A stretch of DNA of 64,000 nucleotides from CAZFLM01 sp964519955 (GTDB taxonomy: Bacteria > Armatimonadota > Chthonomonadetes > Chthonomonadales > CAJBBX01): contig CAZFLM010000011.1 in the NCBI GenBank assembly GCA_964519955.1, positions 58,252-122,251 on the forward strand, written 5' to 3'. This document shows positions 41,416 to 48,070 of this stretch, piece after piece (the stretch's first letter is position 1; each line of letters begins with the position of its first letter). Below the pieces are notes generated by a model that searched no databases, had not been told where the DNA came from, and saw only the letters and a program-made list of their open reading frames with translations. The position numbers and the translations under genes were made by a program.

Positions 41416-41753
41416 GCTCCGGTCGCCGGGAGATGAATCACCCGGCTGGAGGGCCTTCGGCCGAACGTCCTGCGGNNNNNNNNNNNNNNNNNNNNNNNNN
41501 NNNNNNNNNNNNNNNNNNNNNNNNNNNNNNNNNNNNNNNNNNNNNNNNNNNNNNNNNNNNNNNNNNNNNNNNNNNACGTGCCGCGTGCGACGCGGTGCTC
41601 CGTCCGAGGCGCGACAGTCATGGAGCGCGTGGTCGGCGCGCTCCGGCCGCCGGGAGATGAATCACCCGGCTGGAGGGCCTTCGGCCGAACGTCCTGCGGA
41701 CGTGCCGCGTGCGACGCGGTGCTCCGTCCGAGGCGCGACAGTCATGGAGCGCG
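41416..41753. repeat. ~124-bp tandem repeat with assembly gap, inside the Y RNA array
   Basis: A unit containing GGGAGATGAATCACCCGG, GGCCTTCGGCC and CCGCGTGCGACGCGG recurs at 41416 and 41640. The gap of exactly 100 N (41476-41575) falls at a junction that is continuous in the second copy, so extra units may have collapsed. Each unit can form three hairpins. It separates T2 from T3; further Y RNAs could be hidden in the gap. Confidence 0.8.
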
Positions 41754-41781
41754 TAATCCTCACGCTCCGCACACTCTCCCT

Positions 41782-41900
41782 GGAGACGGCGGGACTCGAA
41801 CCCGCGACCCTTCTAGGTTCGGTAACCGTCAGCCTGCGGCCCGATACGGGCAAGTGGTTGGCAACGGGACTCCGGTGCTCTGCCACTGAGCGACATCTCC
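41782..41900 (-). ncRNA. tRNA-like Y RNA T3, permuted form
   Basis: Acceptor GGAGATG/CGTCTCC with one G-T pair, D arm GCTC-AGTGGCA-GAGC, T arm GCGGG-TTCGAGT-CCCGC. The Ro-binding module replaces the anticodon region: CCGTT/GACGG, an internal loop, and GCCCG-TAT-CGGGC. The core is GGGCCGCAG, six bases, GGTTACC. A small hairpin ACCT-AGAA-GGGT follows before the T arm. It has the same architecture as T1 and T2. Confidence 0.85.
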
Positions 41901-41909
41901 AGGTTGTGT

Positions 41910-41982
41910 TCCGGCGGGCAAGTAGGCGCCAGTGGGCTGTATCGATTCGCAGTCGGTAACCCACCCGCTCCGGCCCGCCGGA
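41910..41982 (-). ncRNA. Y-RNA-like element Y5
   Basis: A perfect 10-bp end stem (TCCGGCGGGC/GCCCGCCGGA), then GGGCCGGAG, six bases and GGTTACC. The inner stem is GTGGG/CCCAC, and the opposite internal-loop strand is GGCGCCTACTT. It is the promoter-proximal member of the array, nine bases before T3. Confidence 0.82.
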
Positions 41983-42039
41983 GTTCGAGGCAGCAGGATA
42001 GAGACGCGCGTCTCGGCGGTCCGTTCCTGCAATGCCCCG

Positions 42040-42089
42040 AAAACGAAAAGCCCCGCCACCCAACGGGATCAACCCGTTCGGCGCGGGGC
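42040..42089 (-). terminator. intrinsic terminator
   Basis: On the minus strand GCCCCGC pairs with GCGGGGC, with AACGGG/CCCGTT inside, followed by TTTTCGTTTT. It should end the upstream RNA before the Y array, so the array needs read-through or its own promoter. The palindrome GAGACGCGCGTCTC (42001-42014) beside TATCCT lies just after it. Confidence 0.78.
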
Positions 42090-42275
42090 CTTGGTGAAGG
42101 CGATGAGCGTCTGGCTAGACTCTCATCCACCCTCCTCGCCGAACGGAGCACGCGGGCGACGGCATGACGCCGCACAGATGGCGGAAGCCACGTCGATTGC
42201 CGCTTGGGCTCATGCTGGTTGTGATCGCGTTCGGTCTCACGTCGAAATCCTTGTCTGGCCCCTTGTGGGGCAACG
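42040..42275 (-). ncRNA. putative ~235-nt structured RNA upstream of the Y RNA array
   Basis: A strong promoter at 42282-42311 and an intrinsic terminator at 42040-42089 bound this minus-strand stretch, which has no credible protein gene. About ten bases into the predicted transcript comes CCCC-ACAA-GGGG, then GGGGCCAGAC and GGATTTCGACG, which recall the tmRNA 5' end (GGGGC...GGATTCGACG). No matching T arm, acceptor 3' half or tag reading frame was found, so tmRNA is not claimed. Inner hairpins include GATGAG/CTCATC. Class unknown. Confidence 0.5.
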
Positions 42276-42281
42276 GGGCGT

Positions 42282-42311
42282 ATCCTATCACAGGCTAATT
42301 GCCGCTGTCAA
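42282..42311 (-). promoter_or_regulatory. sigma70-type promoter, stable-RNA-like
   Basis: On the minus strand TTGACA (42306-42311) is followed after 18 bases by TAGGAT (42282-42287). It points towards the ncRNA, the Y array and ro60, and lies just past the 3' end of the GH42-like gene. Confidence 0.7.
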
Positions 42312-42388
42312 GCACTCATTTACAGGAATCTCAAGATTCTGCGGCGAATCGGTTTTGCTCAGTCGTTGCGCACATCGCAGCCCGTGCC

Positions 42389-43714
42389 CTACTTCGCCAA
42401 CTCCACGTAACGCTTCACCATCGCCCCCATCAGCCCGATGGCGCGCTCCGACTTCTCCGGGGTCCACTCCGGCGCGGCCGGCGAGACGAAGACGGGCGAG
42501 TACGCCACGTGCGTGTCGACCATCTCGTTGAAGCTGTAGAAGCCGAACCCGCTGGCGAGCGACGCCGCCTGCTTGGCATACAGATCCACCGACTTCCCGA
42601 ACATGGCCGATGTGGGCGCCAGGTCCCAGTCGATGTAGGTGCGGTAGGTCAGGATGATCTGCTGGCCCGTGCGCTTCTGGTGCTCGCGCAGCGCCTGTGT
42701 CTCGGATGCAGACACCGGCCCGGTGCAGCGCAGGAGCAGGATCTCGGCCCAGTCGCAGGACTCCGGGTTGGCGGCGTACTGGATGCGGTACGACCTGGCG
42801 TGCGGGTGCTCCGCGTCGATCTGGTAGGGCGCCTCTGCCATGAAGAGCACGTCCGGGTACTTGCGGCGCACCGCCTTGCCCATCTCCCTCAGGCTCTCGG
42901 CGATCGTCTGCGCCCGGAACGCGACGTGATCCTCCACCGCTCGCGGATGGGCCGCCTTGCCCGCGATGTGGCCCATGTAGTCGAACACTGCCGCGTCGCG
43001 CGGCTGTACGTCTCCAAACGCTCCGTAGCTCGTGCCCCACGCCGCGTTCAGCCTGGCGATGGCGCCGTACTTCCGCTTCAGCCGGGCGCGGAAGCGCTCG
43101 TTCGTGCGGTCGTCGAAGCTGCCGTCCCATGCCGTCTCTACGCTCAGCGATACCACCGGCCGCAGGTTCCCCTTCCACCGCACCTGCAGCAGCGGGCCGT
43201 CCTTCAGGTAGCGGTCCAGGTACTGCAGCGAGTACTTCGCGCCCATCGTCAGGACCGACTGGTCGTAGATGAGCGGCGCGGCGGGCGTGCCGTCCTGCTG
43301 CTCGCCGTACTGGATGTCGACACCAAACCACTCCTTCGCCAGTCGCTGGCGGTCGCCCGGCGACACATCGCTCCAGGTCTTGGGGCTGAGCCACGGCACG
43401 ACGGCCATGTCGCACTCCTTCGCCAGCCGGTTGGCGCGGTCGAGCAGCTTCCAGTTGCCGTCGATGGCCTGGCTCCATTCGTGGTCCATCAGGATCGTGT
43501 TGAAGCCCATGGCGCGCAGGCGGCGCAGGTCTCGGCGGATGGCGTCGTCGTCGCTCTTCCAGGGCTCCCACCAGTGCGGGAAGAAGTAAGCGCAGACGAG
43601 GGGCTCGTGGTTGGCGAGGCGGAGCGGCCGGTCGGCTCGTGCGGGCGCCACCGTGGCGCACAGGCATGCAGAGACCAGCAGAGCGGCGCATGTGATTGCA
43701 GACGATACGGCCAT
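42389..43714 (-). CDS. secreted GH42-like TIM-barrel glycoside hydrolase
   Basis: The 441-residue protein starts with a signal peptide (MAVSSAITCAALLVSACLC) after GGGAGG; upstream in-frame starts lack a site. The barrel begins LVCAYFFPHWWEPWKSDDDA, has FNTILMDHEWSQAIDG, and includes FRARLKRKYGAIARLNAAWG, a segment typical of GH42 beta-galactosidase-like barrels. Later parts contain VLFMAEAPYQIDAEHPH and GFGFYSFNEMVDTH, each with a candidate catalytic glutamate. It is divergent from a GntR-type regulator, which probably controls it. The substrate is unknown. Confidence 0.72.
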   Translation of the reverse strand: MAVSSAITCAALLVSACLCATVAPARADRPLRLANHEPLVCAYFFPHWWEPWKSDDDAIRRDLRRLRAMGFNTILMDHEWSQAIDGNWKLLDRANRLAKECDMAVVPWLSPKTWSDVSPGDRQRLAKEWFGVDIQYGEQQDGTPAAPLIYDQSVLTMGAKYSLQYLDRYLKDGPLLQVRWKGNLRPVVSLSVETAWDGSFDDRTNERFRARLKRKYGAIARLNAAWGTSYGAFGDVQPRDAAVFDYMGHIAGKAAHPRAVEDHVAFRAQTIAESLREMGKAVRRKYPDVLFMAEAPYQIDAEHPHARSYRIQYAANPESCDWAEILLLRCTGPVSASETQALREHQKRTGQQIILTYRTYIDWDLAPTSAMFGKSVDLYAKQAASLASGFGFYSFNEMVDTHVAYSPVFVSPAAPEWTPEKSERAIGLMGAMVKRYVELAK

Positions 43715-43864
43715 GTTCGGAGCCTCCCGAAGTGGAGCGGGCAGGGTGCAATGCAGCCTCGTTCGCTCCGCTGCCGGGTGGTTCCTTCCTCTCGCCTTCG
43801 TCACGCCAGACGGCTGGGTAGCCGGCCCGCGCAAAGACAGTGCAGAAATGCGCGAGATGCTCTC

Positions 43865-43893
43865 TTGACAAGTGCCAAGGGGCACGTTATATT
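43865..43893 (+). promoter_or_regulatory. sigma70 promoter with operator palindrome in its spacer
   Basis: TTGACA (43865-43870), a 17-base spacer and TATATT (43888-43893) form a near-consensus promoter for the GntR gene. The spacer holds GTGCC-AAGG-GGCAC, a palindrome where a bound repressor would block RNA polymerase, which suggests autorepression. Confidence 0.8.
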
Positions 43894-43949
43894 GGCATCG
43901 ACGCGAGAGACTGGCTTTACCAATCGTTACTTCTGGAAGAGTGACTGCA

Positions 43950-45107
43950 TTGCGTACGAGCTTCGTTCCCCTCTATCAGCGCATCCAGGAGCGCATTCGC
44001 GCCGAGTTCCTCGTCGGCGCCGTCGGCAACGATGCGGCGCGCCTCCCCACAGAGCGAGACCTGCAGGTTCGCTACGGCGTCTCGCGCCCTACCATCAGCA
44101 AGGCGCTGGCTGCGCTGGCTGCCGAGGGCCACGTGACGAAGACGCAGGGCCGCGGTAGCTTCGCCGTTCACCGGGCCGCCTCGACGGAGGGCGGCGCGCA
44201 GCGGCGGATCGGCTACGTGGCGCCCCTGAGCGATGCCCCGCTCGTCCAGCGAGCCTTCGGCGGCATCGACCATGTCGTGCAGCGACGCGGATACAGCGTC
44301 CTGCTCAGCAGTGCCGCGTGGGATGTCGAGCGCGAGCGGCGGGCGGTCGAGGACCTCATATCGACGGGCGTGCGCGGCCTCGTGGTGTACCCCGTGCCCC
44401 GTACCCAGGCCGAGCTGCGCAGCGACTACCTGACTGGGGGCGACCTGCCGGTGCCGATCGTGCTGATCGACACGCCGATACCGGCTCAGGGGCATACCCA
44501 GGTCGTGTTCGACAACCGCCGCGTTGGGTATGCCATGACCATGTGGCTCATCGGACGAGGATGCCGGCGTATCGCGATGCTCGGCTGCGGCGAGAACGTG
44601 TTCCACGCCTCGCTGATGGACCGGCAGGTTGGCTACCGATCCGCGCTTCGCGATAGCGGCATCGCCTACGACCCGGAGCTGGTGTGCGGGGTGGACATGC
44701 GCAACCAGACGCCCGATGTCGCCGCTGCCTTGGAGCACTGGTTTGCGCTCCATGAGCCGCCCACCGCCATCGTTGGAGCGGACGACGTGACGGCACTCGA
44801 GGCGATCGACCTGTTGAGTTCGGCGGGCGTGCGTGTTCCTGAGGACGTGCGTGTCGTCGGGTTCGACAACCGCGACGAGGCGCGCCGTCACCACCCGGTG
44901 TTCCCCACGACGAGCCCGGACTTCGAACGCATGGGCGAACTCGCGTGCGATCTGCTGCTGGACGCCATCCAGGGCGACGCCGGCCCCGACCGAACCTACG
45001 TTCTCGACGTGCCGCTGCTGACGCGCCGTGGGGCCGATCGGGCTGCTCCGGCCCTGGTGCTTCGCGGAGGCAGCCCGCGCCCCGCTGCCGGGTTCGCTGC
45101 CGGCTGA
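43950..45107 (+). CDS. GntR-type regulator with LacI/periplasmic-binding sensor domain
   Basis: The 385-residue protein has a winged helix-turn-helix of the GntR type at residues ~1-75 (VPLYQRIQERIRAEF, LPTERDLQVRYGVSRPTISKAL, EGHVTKTQGRGSFAV). A type 1 periplasmic-binding-like domain follows (IGYVAPLSDAP, GGIDHVVQRRGYSVLLSS, DVRVVGFDNRDEARRHHPVFPTTSPDFERMG split across the end). It should bind a sugar and control carbohydrate genes. A TTG at 43950 with GGAAGAG upstream is preferred; a GTG at 43941 lies too close to that site. The gene is divergent from the GH42-like enzyme. Confidence 0.88.
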   Translation: MRTSFVPLYQRIQERIRAEFLVGAVGNDAARLPTERDLQVRYGVSRPTISKALAALAAEGHVTKTQGRGSFAVHRAASTEGGAQRRIGYVAPLSDAPLVQRAFGGIDHVVQRRGYSVLLSSAAWDVERERRAVEDLISTGVRGLVVYPVPRTQAELRSDYLTGGDLPVPIVLIDTPIPAQGHTQVVFDNRRVGYAMTMWLIGRGCRRIAMLGCGENVFHASLMDRQVGYRSALRDSGIAYDPELVCGVDMRNQTPDVAAALEHWFALHEPPTAIVGADDVTALEAIDLLSSAGVRVPEDVRVVGFDNRDEARRHHPVFPTTSPDFERMGELACDLLLDAIQGDAGPDRTYVLDVPLLTRRGADRAAPALVLRGGSPRPAAGFAAG

Positions 45108-45327
45108 GACGCTCGGCGCTGACTAGCCGGGCCGTGCGGAACGCCGACCCATACTCCCTCCGTCGCATCCATGACGCGGCGCCGCACCGCTCCGGCTCTG
45201 CGCCCCGCGGTTCGGCGCCCACCATCGTCAAGGAGCCTCTTGTGGCGACGACATCCCGTCCGGCAGGAGCCCTAGCCGGTCGTCCCGAACCGCGCGCTGC
45301 CATCGCGTACATCCGCCCGAGGAACCC

Positions 45328-45525
45328 ATGAGACCTGCACCGCAAGACTGGAACAAGCTGCGCGTCTTCCCGCTGAATCAGCGTGCGAGCCTGACCACGA
45401 CCGACGAGACCATGCTCGCGCCGGGCGGCGAGCCACCGGCGGGCGCTGGTTCCTGCGCTCCGATCGCTCCCATCCGCAACTTGCGAAGCGCTTCGGTCGC
45501 CCCACACGTCAAACCTGCATGCTAG
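45328..45525 (+). pseudogene. truncated duplicate of the 46133 gene start
   Basis: The first ~100 bases (MRPAPQDWNKLRVFPL, then LTTTDETM) match the first codons of the gene at 46133 (MRPAPQDWNKLRVFPL, LTTTDQTM) closely. After this the frame runs into unrelated sequence and stops at residue 65. It looks like a partial duplication that left only the 5' end. The 220 bases before it hold no gene. Confidence 0.8.
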
Positions 45526-45989
45526 CACGCACTGGGATGGGATGGCAACGCCGTGTTGGCGATTGGTGGCGGGCACAGCCTGCGCAGCGCCGACGCCGGC
45601 GAGCGGTCATGGCAGTCGCCAGCGTCCTCGCGCTCTTGGCATGGTGGGCAGGCTGCGGTCCACTGGGCAGAGGTGTGCACGCCTACGGCTTCATCTTCCA
45701 CGAGACGACTGGCATCACGACGTTCCTCCTCGTCAACGGCAAGGAGCAGGCGGTCCAGTTCACCCCTCAATCGAGCCGGCTGGCGCGCGAGACGCTGTTC
45801 GACCTGGACGCATTTCACCTCTACAAGAACGCCGACGGTCACCACATAGTCGTGGAAGGCGTCCTGGACGCCGAGACCAGATGGACGCCCTCCGGTCCAG
45901 GCTTGCCATCCTCCGAGCCGTACCGCGACTTCACGCTCCGGTTCTGGCACCCGGCATGGTCGAGCGCACCCGACGCGCGGAAGTGGTGA
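45519..45989 (+). CDS. membrane-anchored hypothetical protein
   Basis: The 156-residue product has an Arg-rich N terminus (QRRRRRAVM) followed by a hydrophobic segment VASVLALLAWWAGC, which may be a signal anchor or a lipobox-like site. A small beta-rich domain follows (YGFIFHETTGITTFLLVNG, GHHIVVEGVLDAETRW). I do not recognise the family. No clear ribosome site precedes the ATG, and it begins inside the end of the truncated duplicate, so the start is uncertain. Confidence 0.5.
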   Translation: MLARTGMGWQRRVGDWWRAQPAQRRRRRAVMAVASVLALLAWWAGCGPLGRGVHAYGFIFHETTGITTFLLVNGKEQAVQFTPQSSRLARETLFDLDAFHLYKNADGHHIVVEGVLDAETRWTPSGPGLPSSEPYRDFTLRFWHPAWSSAPDARKW

Positions 45990-46132
45990 TCCAGCGGCCC
46001 GGATCGACCCACGGCGCTGCACGGGTCCCTCCCGTGTGTTGCCGGTCACCCGCAGAGGCGGTATCCTGCCTATGAGCATGACACCACGGTTGTGGGGCAT
46101 CGCTCCATGTACGCCGCGTGCGAGAGGAAGCC

Positions 46133-47239
46133 ATGAGACCTGCACCGCAAGACTGGAACAAGCTGCGCGTGTTCCCGCTCGATCTGCGCACCAGCTTGAC
46201 GACGACCGATCAGACCATGATCGCGCCCGACACCGACCCGCCGGCCGTCTCGGACGAGTCCTCGGCGCACATCGCCCGGTGCGCTGCAGACGTGGCTCGC
46301 GCCAGAGCTGCCGGCGCCGGCGTCATCCTGATGTACGGGGCGCACCTCGTCAAGAACGGAGCCGCGCCCATCGTCAACGCGCTCATCGGGGGCGGCTGGC
46401 TCTCGCACCTGGCCACCAACGGCGCGGGCACCATCCACGATTGGGAGTTCTCGTGGCTGGGGCGTTCGACCGAGAGCGTGAGGGCCAACGTGGCCACCGG
46501 CACGTTCGGCGCGTGGGAGGAGACGGGGCGGCACATCCAGCAGGCGCTGCTGGCCGGCGGCGTGCGGGGCGAGGGTTACGGCACAGCGCTCGGCCGCTAC
46601 GTCGAGGAGGACGGCGCGGACTTCCCGGCCGCCGCGGAGCTGGAGGCGCAGATCGCGGCGGACCCCGCGAACCCACTGACGGCCGCGCGCGCCGACCTGC
46701 TGCAGGCGATGCGGCTGCACGGCGTGCCGGAGGGCCGCGTGTCGCTGGAGTACAGGTGGAAGCACGCGTCGATCCTGGCGGGCGCCTACCGCTGCGGCGT
46801 GCCGTTCACGGTGCACCCCGGCATCGGCTACGACATCATCGCGAACCACCCCATCTACAGCGGCGCGGTGGTCGGCCGGGCGGCGGGCACGGACTTCCGG
46901 CTCTTCGGCGACTCGGTCGAGACGCTGGATGGCGGCGTGGTGCTGTCCGTCGGCTCGGCCATTATGGCGCCCCAGGTCTTCGAGAAGAGCCTCAGCAATG
47001 TGAACAACCTGCGCCTCGCCGCAGGCCGCCCGGTCGTCAAGGACCTTACGATCTACGTGGTGGACCTGCAGGACGGCGGCAACTGGGACTGGACCCAGGG
47101 CGAGCCGCCGCGCGACAGCCCGGCCTACTACCTGCGCTTCTGCAAGAGCTTCTCGCGCATGGGCGGCACCATGCACTACGTCCAGTGCGACAACGTGGCG
47201 TTCGTGCACAACCTGCTGCGGGGGCTGGCGGAGGGGTAG
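46133..47239 (+). CDS. conserved protein of unknown function (Rossmann-like)
   Basis: The 368-residue protein starts after GAGAGGAAG. It has Rossmann-style segments such as GAGVILMYGAHLVKNGAAP, LATNGAGTIHDWEFSWLG, FGAWEETGRHI and VPFTVHPGIGYDIIANHP, plus LDGGVVLSVGSAIMAPQVFEK. The combination of G-A-H-L-V-K and N-G-A-G-T-I-H-D-W-E recurs in uncharacterised conserved proteins of deep-branching bacteria and faintly recalls deoxyhypusine-synthase-like folds. I cannot assign a reaction. The downstream 216-residue gene follows after 12 bases, so they are probably cotranscribed. Confidence 0.65.
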   Translation: MRPAPQDWNKLRVFPLDLRTSLTTTDQTMIAPDTDPPAVSDESSAHIARCAADVARARAAGAGVILMYGAHLVKNGAAPIVNALIGGGWLSHLATNGAGTIHDWEFSWLGRSTESVRANVATGTFGAWEETGRHIQQALLAGGVRGEGYGTALGRYVEEDGADFPAAAELEAQIAADPANPLTAARADLLQAMRLHGVPEGRVSLEYRWKHASILAGAYRCGVPFTVHPGIGYDIIANHPIYSGAVVGRAAGTDFRLFGDSVETLDGGVVLSVGSAIMAPQVFEKSLSNVNNLRLAAGRPVVKDLTIYVVDLQDGGNWDWTQGEPPRDSPAYYLRFCKSFSRMGGTMHYVQCDNVAFVHNLLRGLAEG

Positions 47240-47251
47240 GGCGAGGAGCAC

Positions 47252-47902
47252 ATGGGACACTGGCACGAGAGGCGGCGGCCGTCTGGTGGATGGGGGCTCC
47301 GGCCGTCGCCGGGGGGGAGGGTCTACCCGGTGTTTCGCGGCGAGGATGTGCGCGTCGCGCCGTTCGAGGGCCACTTCATGCGTTACGAAGGCGCCGATCC
47401 GCTGCCTCCGTTCGCATCAGGGCGGTGGCGCCAGCACCCGGATGGATGGTACGAGCTGTGGCCTCGGGAGGCGCTGTCCGCGTGGTCGATGGAAGAGGCC
47501 CAGATCGCCGTGGCGCCGCTGCTCCATGGCCTCGAGGATGGCAGCACCGACCACCTCTACGACCGTCGCCGGTACGTCGCCCCGCCGAAGCCCGAGAAGG
47601 TGGCCGAGATCGAGCACGCTACGTACGTGGCCAAGGCCGTGATCGCCCGGAACCCGGACGGCGTCTACGAGTGCCACTACTTCGTCTACGCGCCGAACGG
47701 AGTCTACCTCCCGGCGGGTACCCCGTCTGTCAGCGCAGAACTGGACTGGGAGTGGGGCGTCACGTGGCCTGAGGACGAGGAGGGCAAGGACCTACGGACG
47801 CTGGCGGACGACCCGGCTAGCGCCGAGCAGATTGCCCGGGCCGAGCTGGACGCCATCGTCGCCAAGGACCCGCGCATCCGGCGGCGTGACGCTCTGCCCT
47901 AG
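47252..47902 (+). CDS. hypothetical protein downstream of the 46133 gene
   Basis: The 216-residue product has an Arg/Gly/Pro-rich first 25 residues and then a folded region rich in Trp, Tyr and acidic residues (WRQHPDGWYELWPREALS, VYECHYFVYAPNGVYLP, ELDWEWGVTWPEDEEGKD). It has no signal peptide or membrane segment. I do not recognise the family. GAGGAG lies nine bases before the ATG. Confidence 0.6.
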   Translation: MGHWHERRRPSGGWGLRPSPGGRVYPVFRGEDVRVAPFEGHFMRYEGADPLPPFASGRWRQHPDGWYELWPREALSAWSMEEAQIAVAPLLHGLEDGSTDHLYDRRRYVAPPKPEKVAEIEHATYVAKAVIARNPDGVYECHYFVYAPNGVYLPAGTPSVSAELDWEWGVTWPEDEEGKDLRTLADDPASAEQIARAELDAIVAKDPRIRRRDALP

Positions 47903-48070
47903 CAGGAGGCAGACGCGCCGGCGCCCACTGTGACAGGTTCCGCACCCTTCTCGGGTAAGGTGTAGTGGCGGCTCGCCTCTGGCCGGCCGCGCGCCTGTTC
48001 CCGCCTTCGTGCTGTCCCTCTTCTTGCTCAGTGTCCCGAGCCGGGCCTGGGGTACCTGGAGCCGCAGGAT

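Noticed and set aside
41416..41753. A ninth Y RNA in the 124-bp repeat
   Set aside because: GGCCGGAG and GGCCGAAGG occur, but no GGTTAYC follows at the fixed distance, and the gap prevents folding the whole element.
40679..41900. Three ordinary tRNA genes, or tRNAs with introns
   Set aside because: Removing the inserts leaves no proper 7-base anticodon loop in T2 or T3, and the inserts share the Y RNA core with five stand-alone elements.
42040..42275. tmRNA (ssrA) gene on the minus strand
   Set aside because: The 5' motif fits, but no T arm with a GGTTCGA loop, no acceptor 3' half matching GGGGCCA and no convincing tag frame was found within 400 bases.
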